A stretch of 44,322 nt of DNA from Conidiobolus incongruus B7586 (lineage: Eukaryota > Entomophthoromycota > Entomophthoromycetes > Entomophthorales > Conidiobolaceae): contig JNEM01009194.1 of NCBI GenBank assembly GCA_000697335.1, forward strand, positions 1-44,322, read 5' to 3'. Below the pieces are notes generated by a model that searched no databases, had not been told where the DNA came from, and saw only the letters and a program-made list of their open reading frames with translations. This document shows positions 21,730-33,381 of this stretch, one piece after another. The translations under genes and the position numbers were made by a program. Within the stretch, counting starts at the first letter, position 1. Every line of letters starts with the position of its first letter.

Positions 21730-24395
21730 TTAATCTGTTTCCATATAGTCAAATTTAAAATATTCTAATATCCATCGAATTTCACCTAAAAATTATATAA
21801 TATTAAAAAAATGTAAAATAATGTTATTCTATTTACACTTACTCTTGATAGTAGGATTTAAGTCAAAGTGATTTTCATTTATGATAATATTCAAATAATT
21901 TAATAAATTATTTAATTGCAATAAACTTTGATAATTCATTTTTAGTCGAAATATTAAATAAATTAAATGAATTAAAAAAGATAGCGTTTTCTTAGTTAGT
22001 ACAGAATTCAACCTATATTTAAGGTCAATTAAAGTTATAATAAATTATTATATATATACATTACTTGGTATTTTTCAACAAATGATAATTTTTAAATTCT
22101 ATTAATTTCAAACAATCTTGTATGGGCATTTGGGTAGTATTAAATAAAAAAATGACCCATTCTATTAGATTAACTAATATATCACCAGAGTTCTAATTCA
22201 AATTCAAATAATTAATTATGTACAATTTAAAAAATGTCTATTATTCTTACAAGCTCGACCATATTATACAAATATTTTGAATCATACTCGTATAATTTGA
22301 TTACTATGGAATTAAATAACTCTAAAATTTTGAAATACTTTTACATGTTGAATGAATATAATGAATTAAATAAAACTTATTAGACTTACTTGATCATTTA
22401 ATATAACATTGTTTAAACTCCATTGAATAATATTATTCATCGATTCAATAAACTGATAAACAAATCTCGTATTTTCAAATAATAATTTACAATATTCCCG
22501 ATCTATAATGATATATTAATAATTGGCTATAATAATATAATAAATATAAAATTACCCTGAATTAAATTTAATATTAACTGTAAATAAATTAAATTAAATT
22601 TCAATCCATATTCTGTTGTATTAAATTGATCACTCTTGATAAATTTGCAAATAAAAATGTATCTATAAAAGGATGAATATATTATAATTATTTCTAATAC
22701 TCATTATTAATTACCTTTGATAATACATCTTTGGAGTTTGATTTAATATATTTGTTAAAGTGTAAAAACAGATATAAAAAGGCATAAAATTGGATTTTGG
22801 ATCACGTGTACAATTATTAAAAAACTGTTCAAATAGACTTAAGATTTTATCTATCGTATCTAAAGAATGAAACTATTAATATTTATTAAAAAATATTTTA
22901 ATATTACTTACTTGGTGCAGAATTATAAAAATGAGATAAAAATGACGTAAAAGTGGTTGATAGTTTAGTAAATATGTACCATATTGGAGCACAATGTTCA
23001 TACTATTAAATAATTAGGATTTTATGATAATGTTATATATGAAAATATTAGTTTACATGATTAGTTTCAATCATTTTCTCGATTAAATTAATCATTGCTG
23101 TTAGGAATCCAGTGTATTTAAATAATATGCTAGGTAATTGATCGATTTTACTCTCTTTAGAATTCCAAGGTCGAATATCCATAACTAAAAATAACTTGTC
23201 ATTGAACTGGGTCAAATATTCATTTTCTAAAATAAAATATTAATGATGAAGGTATTTTAATAAGGTAAATTTGATTACCTGATATTGAAGAAAATAATCT
23301 TTTAATTTCTAGAATACTGGATTTGAGATAATTATTAATAATATCCTCAGTGATATCTCTTTCTTTTAAATTATCAGGAATTGTAAATTGGAGTGAACTC
23401 AAATTAGGCTATTTAGCTGTATTAGTCAATGTATTATAAAAAATTCAATTGAAAATACCTCAAGACAAGTCCTAGTAGTAGAGGGAATATACTGAATAAA
23501 GAAGACAACAACACTATCGAACCAAAGAGCGTTATCATTGGGAATATGCCGTCTAACAGTTAAACTAGTTGGCGAGACACTTTGATTGGAAATATTTTGG
23601 ATTGTACTGATAATGGCTTGAGTTGATGGAAATTCAATGCCTAAAATGATTCATTATAAATATATATATATATATATATATATAATATCAAATATTTTTT
23701 AATTACTTTCATTAGGATCAATTGAATTCATTCTTTGAGTGGAAGAAAAATTTTGTAAAGCTCTACTCGTGGCTTGGACACGGTTCTAAAGAATGAAATT
23801 AGTATTTGATAATTATACTATAGTAGATCTAGTAAAATAATTACTTCTTTCATCTGATCGAAGAAGTCATTCTTTAAAATTGATCTTTTGTCGGTAGCTT
23901 TAATTTTATTCATCAAATTCATATATACTTCGTTACGAACTTGTTTTAGTGTGATATTTTCATTTTCCAACTATGAAAATAAATATTATTAATTGTTATT
24001 AATAAACTATCAATAATATTACATTGTTTCTTTTATTTGTAATAACCGTTATTTGACCTTCTTTCTTTTGTAAATCTGATTTTAACTTTTCTATATGCGC
24101 CATTAAAGCATTAATCTGCATATCTTTCTAGAAATTGAATATTAATTTAAATAATGTATTGACTAATTTTTATAGTAAGTACATCTTCAACCTGTTGTAA
24201 TAAATCTTGATCTAAAAAATAGTTAATATATAGATATATTGTAATATATTTAATATTACTTGTCGACTCATTTCCATTTTGCTGAGATTGAAATTCCAAT
24301 TGCTGAGTTAACATTAGAGTATCCAAGTCAGGATTTATACTATTATAAAGTTCATCACCTTCTGGACCGAACTGTGAAAATATATCATCTCCCAT
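21730..24395 (-). CDS. Coiled-coil checkpoint protein, possible ATRIP/Rad26/Ddc2
   Basis: Sixteen exons: 24395-24260, 24211-24183, 24127-24023, 23970-23845, 23785-23707, 23640-23459, 23408-23279, 23226-23057, 23002-22912, 22859-22715, 22662-22556, 22502-22390, 22337-22251, 22192-22065, 22012-21843, 21785-21730. All phases agree and give 617 residues (S. pombe Rad26 614, human ATRIP 791). An acidic N-terminus with a PDLDTLMLTQQ stretch leads into a coiled coil at about 46-132 containing QKKEGQITVI, which resembles the conserved KxGEIxILR element of Rad26/Ddc2/ATRIP. The rest is an all-helical, poorly conserved region, as in that family. ATRIP recruits the ATR/Mec1 kinase to RPA-coated ssDNA. 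The intron at 22338-22389 needs an AAG acceptor. Gene structure is solid; the family call is tentative. Confidence 0.55.
23661..23684. repeat. (TA)12 microsatellite inside an intron
   Basis: Twelve uninterrupted TA units inside the 66-nt intron 23641-23706 of the ATRIP-like gene. That intron is the longest of the gene's 15, so slippage probably lengthened it. Confidence 0.9.
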
Positions 24396-24932
24396 TATAT
24401 ACAATTACTTAATTAGTTGGTATTCAATTCAATTTATCTCTCTGAATCATTTTGATTATCTCATCTGATCATATTTCTGCTATTCTTTAATTTCATTGCT
24501 CTTATGGGATTAATTAATTACAATTTATGAATTCATATACTTTAAAATGTTTGCATTTATTAAATATATTTATTCATCTTATTTAGTTAAAATTGGATCA
24601 AAAGCAGATATTAATCTAACTTTTTCATACATATTTAGCGGATTAAATTAGCATATATCCAATCACTTTAATAGTCTTTACAATTTTTTAAATTCAATAT
24701 TTTATCATAATATAATGATTCAGTCAAATTGGTATTATACACAATAACAATATATACAAATGTATTACAATACATATATCCAACTCGCCTGTGACATAGG
24801 ATAAAGGATTCAATTCTCAGATGAAATGAATAATCAAACTTTACAATCTAAAATTTTAAAATTTTAGAAAATATATTTTAATTTATCACATTGATTAATT
24901 TTCATAAATAATATATTATCTTGAATAGTGAA

Positions 24933-25520
24933 TTAATGATTTAGATTTTCTGATTTGATCAAGATCAATAAATCACAAATTAAGCTATTTACATCTCGAA
25001 TAGAAAATTTGATTAGAGTTTGTTTTTGAAAATCAGCAGAATTAAGAAAATGAAGTAGACTATAAATAGAATTTGGACAATAAACCGAGGCTGATCCAAA
25101 TGATATATCAGCTATATTAAACACATCCAAGCTGTATATTATATTAAAATTATAAATTTTAGATTATGATATATTCTGAATAAAAATGCAATATTAAGAT
25201 ATGAAAAAGGTTAAATTAAATATAAATAGATGTAACTTTTAATACCAAATGTTATTTTTATCAAAGTTTATATTTCATTAGTGAATATTGAAAATACTTT
25301 TCCAATAAAATGCTCTGAATATTAATCGAGAGGCTAACGCCACTAAACATCCAAATAGCATCTCTTCAATTTTTTTATATTTGAGACCATTAAACTCATC
25401 TAAATCTGAGGATTATTAAAATATTTTCTTCAATTATAACATTTTGTAATATGTATATTGCATTCTAGCCATATGATTATTAATAACCTCTGATGCTTTA
25501 ATAACCGCAGTTTTTATTTT
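24933..25520 (-). pseudogene. Unrecognised gene relic
   Basis: Three minus-strand segments look protein-like: about 25518-25440 (TAVIKASEVINNHMARMQY), about 25410-25287 (FNGLKYKKIEEMLFGCLVAL, then SRLIFRAFYWK) and 25130-24933 (SASVYCPNSIYSLLHFLN and RDVNSLICDLLIL). CAG-type acceptor sites precede the last two. The phases do not join, one required intron would be about 200 nt against 48-67 nt elsewhere, and there is no start codon. It is most likely a decaying multi-exon gene; the family is unknown. Confidence 0.35.
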
Positions 25521-27292
25521 GAAATTTTATTAATTATTTTAAGATTTAACCTATTATATTACGTGATCAACAATGAGCGAAGTTCAATCTTAAATAAAAG
25601 ATTATGTCACTTAATTAATAAAAATATATACCTAACATTTTATCTAAACAGTTAGTGTGTTGGTTAAAACTAAAAAATATTACAAGGTAATTTTATGAAC
25701 TTTGGTTTAATTAAATATAATAATGACTGTAATTCATTAATAATCAAAATGATAAAGTTTTATTTTTAATTATATATCACACAGATAATGATTCTAGTAA
25801 TTGAACTAAATAATTTATGCTGCTTATGTATGATTTAATATATTGTTACATAGCTTGTCATTTTTATTAAAATAGAACCTAATTTTTATTGATCATTTAA
25901 TATCCGAAGTTAACTTGTATTGTACAATTTAATATAAATTATATTTGTGGAATGTCAAAAATCATTATGTAAGGAACCATCTAATACATTTCGTAGTCAA
26001 TAAAAAGGGAATATGTTCATAATAACGCAATGACAATAAATTCAATTTCAAATAAGGATTTGAGATTGAAAACAATACAATAATATAACAATATTTCAAA
26101 ATTTCAATTATTAACAGCATATCCCATGATTCTATTATTTTAATAACAAACTAAGCCCTTGAGATTGAATGACCATGATTTTCAATTGCTTATCATCTTT
26201 TAGATCCAATTATTAATACCTGAATAAATTTAGTTTAAATATGAATGCTATCCTTTTAAATCAGTTTCAAAATATTATACCAAAATTTGATGTTTGTAAT
26301 GTAGAATAAAGTCTAGAAAATACTACGGATTTAGATTATAATATTATAAAATAATTTAAATTCGAATTATTAATGAAAACATAATTTTCGCCTTGAATTC
26401 AGTATTTATTTCCCCGGTCATAATTTTATTAATTAAAAGAATACATATATTTATCAACTGTCATAAAATTCTAAATCAGTTTTGATAAACATTTTTCAAT
26501 CTCATTACTTAAACTACTAGAATATCTTTTCGAAATCGATAATAGTGGCAAAATCCCAAGATATACACATGATAATATCGTGTAACTCAAAATTTAATAT
26601 CAGTTAACAGACTTAAATCATCTTAATTTCCTAAAAAATTATTAGATTTAACAAATATATAGATTTCGTTATTCCCAAATATAAATTATTGTTATAATTA
26701 TAAAATAATAAAATCAATAGATTAATAGATCAATATCTTGAAGTATTGATATCATTTCGATTCCTCGTAAATTAATTTGATTAGTAATTATTTAATTTTT
26801 GATGTATTTAATAATAATAGGCGCTAAACTGTAATATGAATCTTGGCAAAAAATATATGAATATTTTTCAACATCAAATCAATCATTAACTTTTGAATTA
26901 TTATTAATATTAAATGATTATTTAATAATAATTGTCTTACATATTACTTAACATAGGATTTTCGCGTAAATTTACAATTCAAGTATTAAAGTCCATTTCA
27001 TGCAATATTCGGCCTTTATTAACATACACTGACAATTAAAAGAAATTTGAGTGAATAATTCACATATAGTGATCTGAGAATCAACCTAAATTAATGATCT
27101 GCTAAGTGTTAAGTATCGACTATCACAGTTATAGAAAAGAGCATTGATGTTTAATACAATTATATTTATAAATGTATTAACTTTTAATTGTAAATCGCCT
27201 CCTGCCAAAATACCTAAACTAAAATAATCAGTGGGGTTTTGTCTGTGTCAATTTACACAAAAATCCACCTAATCAAACCAAGGAGCTATTTG

Positions 27293-27302
27293 ATTGGCCA
27301 AT
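27293..27302. promoter_or_regulatory. Palindromic double CCAAT box upstream of NoxR
   Basis: ATTGGCCAAT, two fused inverted CCAAT boxes, lies 301 bp before the NoxR ATG. It sits inside a GC-richer promoter patch and could bind the HAP/NF-Y complex. Confidence 0.4.
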
Positions 27303-27602
27303 TACCATAAATTTGAGAGGTTGGATTAGTGTATGTCAATTTAGAAATTAGAGCTACTTGGCTTGAAAGAGACAATTGAGTAAAAGACTTGCCAATTCCT
27401 GATTGGAGATTGTGTTCGAGTATATTAGCAATTTTGTTCATTCCTAATTGTTGCTTTTAATCCACTTTTCTTATAACCTCTTTCTTTAACCCTTTTCATT
27501 TTTTTCAATTTTATACTTTTTAATTAATTAATTGAATCATACAAATATAAACATATTGAATTTAATATTTAAAATTAGAATTGGAATTTATATCTCAATA
27601 AA

Positions 27603-29213
27603 ATGGCTTATAAAGCAGGGCTAGAACAGTGGAGTTTAGCTGTCAAAGCTTACGAAAATCAGAACTATGAAGAAGCATTGAACATTTTCACCGATATGGG
27701 AGGTGGTTCAAAAATCCAATATAATATCGGTACTATTTATGCACTGTTGGGGGATTATGACTTGGCTGTAAGCAGTTTGAAATTTAATTACAGAATTAAT
27801 TAATTAATTAATTTTTTAGATTGCTTCTTTTACCAACTCTATTCAAATGGATGGTTATTTCGCGATTGGTTATTTTGAAAGAGGAATCTGTAATTTTAAA
27901 ATTCAGGATTTAGAATCTGCTTTTGAAGATTTTAATAATGCTCTATTGGTAAATATTTTGTATCTTAAACGATAAGAATAATAATTAACTTATTTTCATA
28001 GTATTTAAGGGGAAATTTATTCATTGATTATTTCCAACTTGGAATGGATTTTAAATTATATTCTTGTGAAGTATTATACAATCGTGCACTGTGTTACTTC
28101 AAAATGAACCAACCTGAAGAAGCTATGAATGATTTATTGGCCGCTTTTAATGACAAAATCGAAGAAAGACATACTCTCATTGCTCATGCTCTCGAAGTAG
28201 CTGGTAAAGGTTGTGATTTATTCACTGTACCCACTGGAACAATATTTCGCCCTTGTGAGAGTATGGTCCGTAATACTAAAAAAATTGATTATTTGGGTCA
28301 AGCCAAATTAATCGCTGCCAACAATGCACCTCCAACTGTTGGACTCCAAAGAAGTAAAACTGAGAGAAAATTCCCTGAACCGGCCAGAAAAGACACACCT
28401 GTTTCTCCTTTGGGTGGTCAGCCGCTACAGCGAAGAGGTACTGCTGGAGATATTCCTATCCTTAATTCTAACGCTCCCCCTGTTCCTCAAATGTCTTTAC
28501 TTCGCAAAATATCCCTTGCTTCTCAAAGAGGAACTCAAAGTGCTGGTGCTAGCGGCAATGCAACTCCCAGTCCCATCAATACTAATGCAAAACCTATTAA
28601 CATCACACCTGCACCTTTGTCAGCTACTGTTCTCAAAAGGTCAATGACATTACCCAATCAAGGACCCTTGTCTGCAACACTTCCAGCCAACCATTCACCT
28701 GATACTGCTGGTTTACTCCCAATCCCCAAATTCTCACCCATTATGAATGCTAACCCACCTAATCCACCATCCCAAGATACAAATAATCCTCGCACTCCTC
28801 TCTGCTCGAGTCCTGAAGATGATGCAATGTTCCCTTCACCTCCAAGTCTCACAAATAGCTATACCTCTTTACCAAGCCCTAATGCCTATTCTGAGCCTGA
28901 ATTGAAATTCAGAGCACCAGTGCCTAAAGGTAAAATGAAGGTCAAATGTCATTTTGGCGACACTCGTACTCTCATGGTCAATGCAGATATCTCTTTTGAA
29001 GAATTGCAGCATAAGATTCAAAAGAAATTTTCTGTAAATGAGGGGCTCAAACTGAGATATAAGGATGAAGACAATGAACTCGTTCTCATCACTGATCAGG
29101 AAGACCTTGATATGGCTCTTGATAGTCTCTGCCCCAATTCTGATGGAACTGTTAGTCACCTCGATCCTGGGAGCGGTTTTGATGGCAGGTTCGAAATTTG
29201 GTGTTCCATTTAA
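27603..29213 (+). CDS. noxR: NADPH oxidase regulator NoxR (p67phox homologue)
   Basis: Three exons, 27603-27767, 27820-27948 and 28002-29213; 501 residues. Residues 1-180 are the four-TPR Rac-binding domain, with GDYDLA, FEDFNNALLYLRGN, FKLYSCEVLYNRALCYFKM and MNDLLAAF, all close to p67phox/NoxR. A long Pro/Ser/Thr-rich linker follows (about 205-405), then a C-terminal PB1 domain (about 407-501) with KMKVKCHFGDTR, an acidic YKDEDNEL...TDQEDLDMAL OPCA motif and the closing GRFEIWC strand. There is no SH3 domain, as usual for fungal NoxR. The protein activates membrane NADPH oxidases together with Rac and binds Cdc24/Bem1 through PB1; superoxide signalling controls hyphal polarity and development. 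The start is the first ATG, and the MAYKAGLEQW opening fits family N-termini. Confidence 0.93.
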
Positions 29214-29448
29214 TTATGGAATGAATTTTATTTAAAATATTGAATTGATATCTAAAAATAGTTTTAATATCATACTATTTGAATTTGCAATTAGAATTAA
29301 CAAAAATATTGAGATTGATTTTTATCACTACTAACTCATTCATCATATTTGTATTTGTGTTATCAAATTAATTAAAATAAATATTACATTTATATGAAAA
29401 TGTTATTTAATATATATTTCTTATATTAATAGCAATAATTGAAATAAA

Positions 29449-29476
29449 ATTAAAAATTAAAAATTAAAAATTAAAA
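29449..29476. repeat. Four tandem ATTAAAA units
   Basis: Exactly four copies of a 7-bp unit in the 291-bp spacer between the convergent NoxR and eIF2B beta genes. No function is visible. Confidence 0.9.
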
Positions 29477-29504
29477 TGTTTTAATGTATATCAATAATAT
29501 ATAT

Positions 29505-30971
29505 TTATAAATTCTGAGATAAATCATCAGGGTGATATAATTCTAAAGATAAACTATTAAGAGATTTGCTAGTGTAGATTCCACTACATTATAAATATTA
29601 GCTAAAAGTTCATTCATAATTGATAAATTAGATTACCTATTAGTAATAAAATAATCCACTTGGCTAGTTGGAATAAAATCGAATAAAGGAGATAACACTT
29701 CAGTATTTTGTATAATGTGAGCTAAATGATAAAATGTTAGTAATAAGAATCTCAAATTTGAAAATAATTCACTGACCATGATTGAATTGAATTAAATTAC
29801 TGGGAGATGATAGCATATTGATGGCATCTGGACTGTCCAAAGGTTTACAGCTTAATTTATGAATACCAGCAATTACAAATACTGGAACTTTGTAATAATT
29901 AGCGGATTGAACGATGCTTTGAATACCAGAGAAAGTCATCATAATTTCATTTAAAAATACTTAATAGTATTAATAATTGATTGGTTTAAATATAATAAGA
30001 AGATTATCTAAATACCTGATTTAGTGCCAATTAATACTCTGTCAATCTTTGGCATAATTGAAAAGACGTTTGAGAGTGGGATGAATGTAACGTTGACATT
30101 GGTTCCATTCAAATTCTTGACTAAATTTTGACCATCCTCTCTATGTATAGTTTAATACCATATAATCATTAATTGATGATTTAGTATTAAACTTACTTGT
30201 TAGAAGATTCAACAACAACCAATTGGAATTTAATATGCTTAGAAGCTGATTTTAAAAATTCTTCAACGGAGCGAGATTTGCCCATAGTTAAAATAATTTC
30301 GCTAGATTGAATAAAATTAGTGATGAATGCCAAAGATAGATGATTGAAATTACTTAGGTTGAATAGTTTCTTTAGCGTGATGAGCTATCGAGGTATAAAT
30401 ACTTACAAACTCCTCAATTGCATCTTGAATATTCTCTAAAATAGGTTGAATGAGATGTAATCATTCAAAAATGTTAGAATTAAGGAAAATAATAAATGAT
30501 CAAGTATAAATAATATTAATATGAATATAAAAAAGGATATTTTTTGGATTTTGATCGTATTGAATGGATAAAATATCTTTTTTGCTCTGATAAAATTGGT
30601 TAATATGCTCATCCCTAATGAAAAATAAAATCCTTTTAATGGTATTTTCAACACCGGGTTCTAAAATATATTTAATTATTAATTTTAAGTCACTAAAAAT
30701 TTCATTACCTTGAGCTGAAGCCTTGGTCAATTGATGTCCAATTCTAGTAACGTCATCAATAAGTTCTTGAACTGTGTTAAATTCAATATTTGAAAAATAG
30801 TTTTTGAAAAATAATAAAGTCTCAGTTGAACTTGACCAAGTACCAACTAAGGATCTATTAGAAATATTATTTGAATAAATATAGTTGTGACAAAAATAAT
30901 TTTATATTATACCCTCTCTTTAAATTTGAAATTAATTGGTTTAATTGTTGATTAATACTAACTTTTGACAT
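29505..30971 (-). CDS. GCD7: Translation initiation factor eIF2B subunit beta (GCD7 type)
   Basis: Nine exons: 30971-30913, 30854-30709, 30660-30541, 30456-30354, 30301-30197, 30140-30016, 29959-29777, 29721-29637, 29583-29505. They join to 334 residues (human eIF2B2 351). Recognisable blocks in order: NLKRG, IGHQLTKASAQ, NTIKRILFFIRDEH (eIF2B beta has NMVRRVLKIIREE), ENIQDAIEEF, NEIILTMGKSRSVEEFL, VVVE, DRVLIGTKS, SPLFDFIPTSQVDYFITN and ELYHPDD near the end. It belongs to the regulatory alpha/beta/delta Rossmann set of the eIF2 guanine nucleotide exchange factor and senses eIF2 phosphorylation. Two splice oddities: intron 30457-30540 has AT-AC ends with U12-type signals, and intron 29960-30015 ends in AAG. 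Some expected glycines of the C-terminal GGNAPSYIYR block are missing or diverged. Confidence 0.9.
30457..30540 (-). other. Probable U12-type AT-AC intron in eIF2B beta
   Basis: The 84-nt intron begins ATATCCTTTT (U12 AT-AC donor consensus), has TTCCTTAAT at 30487-30479 (branch consensus TTCCTTRAY, branch A 23 nt from the end) and ends GATTAC. Removing it keeps phase 1 and restores LIQPILENIQDAI, which aligns with the family. No GT dinucleotide exists on this strand between 30648 and 30457, so a GT-AG intron is impossible there. A GC-AG alternative (GC at about 30594, AG at about 30438) is also in frame. It would have a poor donor, be about 156 nt long and remove conserved residues. Confidence 0.75.
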
Positions 30972-31198
30972 TTTAACAAATTATAATAATTTAATATAGA
31001 ATGTTATTAAATTAAATAATATACTGCTGCTTGAAAGACAAGGTTTATAACAGTTATCTATCGTTTTGATTTTATGGGACCAAGATCTTCTAACTAATAT
31101 ATTGAATTGTGAATGGATAAATATAAAATTTTTATAATTGAATAATTTATTATAAATTTATTGCTTTCCAAAATTATAAATTACTCTAAAATACTTAT

Positions 31199-31229
<31 letters not shown>

Positions 31230-32306
31230 TTAAATAGTACTATATTAATAAAACTAAAATTTTTAATATAATTTGATAATTTCAATGTTTTTACATTAAA
31301 AGGTATAAATATTGATATCAAATATTTTATTATGGAATTAAATATTATATACCTATAAACCAAGTTCACTGGTTATGAAATAGCAATTAAAACTTTATAT
31401 ATTACGAGATTAATATTAATTAACTCTCAAAATTATGTATAAACAATATAGATAAAATTAAAACAAAACTTTTACAAATATATTGAAATTTCTAGCTAAA
31501 GAATATAAGAAAATCGAGAAAAATAATAAATTTTTAATGTAAAAATAGCTTGAAGTCAATATGTATAGTTTGAAAATAAAATCAAAATTAAAATAATTAA
31601 ATACAAAATAGACTATAATGATATTAAAAATATTATATTTTCAATGTAGAAATTATAAATTGATTAACTAAAAAGTCGAAAGAAAAAATATATATTATAA
31701 AGAGAGAGGAAGAATTATGAATTATATATTATTATTACTAAAAACATTAATTATTTTTGAATAAAATATAAAAATTGAATCCAAAAACTAAATTCCGAAA
31801 AAAAAAATCATTGATTAAGAAAATAATTTGAGATGAATGAAATGAAAGAGGTGGAGATCATATATGTAGATCCAAATAATATTGACAGATAAGTAACTAG
31901 AACGTGTTGAGTATAAAAAGAGTAAAAAAATAAAATAAACAGATTAATTGAAAGGAAGAAATCAATATGAAGTAATGGAATGATGCAACTGACATTTGAA
32001 TTTAGTGTTTGAACAAAGATCATTTTCAATTTAAAAATAAATCTCCACTACTATAATTTTCAAAGGCTGTTAGTGAAATTAATCTTCCGTATAAAGTTAC
32101 CTATATTAATTATGATAAAACACTGAGTTAATAAGATTAGGTGATATGAAAATTTACAAACTTTTATCTTCCATAAATATGCTATAAATCAGTGTAGTAA
32201 TTAATATTGATCAGTTTACTACGTTGGTGGTGTACACTGTAGATTAGTATTTTTGACCAGGAGAAGCGAGTTTATTCTCTAATGGACCTTTATTCGAGGA
32301 GACTCT
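30972..32306. other. AT-rich intergenic stretch
   Basis: About 1.3 kb between the eIF2B beta start and the uS17 stop, both minus-strand genes. It contains a (TA)n microsatellite. Open frames here are AT-rich chance frames. The part near 32200-32306 is less AT-rich and is probably the uS17 3' UTR. Confidence 0.5.
31202..31226. repeat. (TA)12 microsatellite
   Basis: An uninterrupted 25-nt TA run in the spacer upstream of eIF2B beta. Confidence 0.9.
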
Positions 32307-32768
32307 TTAGAATTTGGTGAATTGCTTGCTTCCGACGAGGGCCTTTTGGACCTTAAGAACGTTGAAACGGACGGTCTTAGAAAGGGGACGGCATTGACCG
32401 ACAGTAACCATATCGCCATTCTGAATACCGATGAAAGCGGGAGAAACGTGAGCGGCTAAGTTCTTGTGACGCTTTTCGTAACGGTTGTATTTGGGGATAT
32501 AGTGAAGGTACTCACGACGGACAATGAGGGTACGCTTCATCTTGGTGGAGACAACAACACCAGTTAAGACACGACCACGGATAGAGACATTTCCGGTGAA
32601 AGGACACTTCTTATCGATGTAAGTTCCTTCAATGGCTTCCTTGGGGGTCTTGAAACCCAAACCGACATCCTTATACCAACGGAGACCCTTAGCCTTCTTG
32701 GCGGCGTTCTTGCTGTTCAAGAAAACACCAGCTTGCTTTTGGAATGATCTTTCAACTTGTTCAGACAT
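32307..32768 (-). CDS. RPS11: 40S ribosomal protein S11 (uS17)
   Basis: Intronless, 153 residues, full length for eukaryotic S11. The order is the family's: ERSFQKQ, the [13 protein letters not shown] segment, a [10 protein letters not shown] block, then the uS17 OB fold with [56 protein letters not shown] and FNVLKV. It binds 18S rRNA in the small subunit. Codon use is far more C/G-ending (AAG, GTC, TTC, CGT, GCC) than in neighbouring genes, the mark of very high expression. The start fits the usual short MSEQ opening. Confidence 0.97.
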   Translation of the reverse strand: MSEQVERSFQKQAGVFLNSKNAAKKAKGLRWYKDVGLGFKTPKEAIEGTYIDKKCPFTGNVSIRGRVLTGVVVSTKMKRTLIVRREYLHYIPKYNRYEKRHKNLAAHVSPAFIGIQNGDMVTVGQCRPLSKTVRFNVLKVQKALVGSKQFTKF

Positions 32769-33381
32769 TGTTATGATTATTTTTCAATTGGGCAAAATTA
32801 ATCAAGCGAGTAAAAGCTTAATTGGTTTGGGCTGAATTTTGACCACGAGAGAGATTTTAACGCAATTTTTCCAAAAATAAAATTATTGATTATTATTCTC
32901 CTATTAAAATTGTGGGATTGCTGGATTTAATATTTTCACATTTTGATCTAATTAAATCAATTTATTATACAAATAAAAAATTTAAATAACAAAATACATC
33001 AGATATAAATGAGTATTATATTTTTCTTTATATATAAAATTTCTATTTATATTAGAGTTTTAATTTTTAATGCTAGATGTCGTTTTATAAGGAGAATTAT
33101 CAAGTAAATTTCTAATAACGTATTATTTATTAAAAAGATATATTTGAAATTTTTATAGCATTAATAGAGATAAAATAATATATATATCAAAATTGATAAT
33201 TATTTTATTTTTATAAATTATAATCATTGATCAAAATTATTTTTTATTGAAACCCGATAAATCTCAATTACAACTAAAAAACCCATAATATTTACTTTTT
33301 AATAATGATTTTAAAAAGACCATTTCGTTTGGATTCAATTAATTTATAAATTTCATTTATTCATTACTTCTATTATTTGAT
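32769..33381. other. Divergent promoter region uS17 / STEEP1-like
   Basis: A 613-bp spacer between divergent genes. The 110 bp next to uS17 are less AT-rich and carry pyrimidine- and purine-rich tracts, as expected for a ribosomal protein promoter. The rest is A/T with nothing recognisable. Confidence 0.45.

Larger units (their letters stand above)
24396..27602. other. Intergenic region upstream of NoxR, with one gene relic
   Basis: AT-rich spacer between the divergent ATRIP-like (-) and NoxR (+) genes. A minus-strand coding relic sits at 24933-25520. The 27190-27450 interval is GC-richer, with CCAAT/ATTGG motifs, and is the likely NoxR promoter. I see nothing else between about 25530 and 27180. 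Confidence 0.5.

Noticed and set aside
30535-30594. GC-AG intron as an alternative to the AT-AC intron in eIF2B beta
   Set aside because: It keeps the frame, but the donor (GCAAAA) is poor, the intron would be about 156 nt, and it would delete residues that align with eIF2B beta. Kept as the stated alternative.
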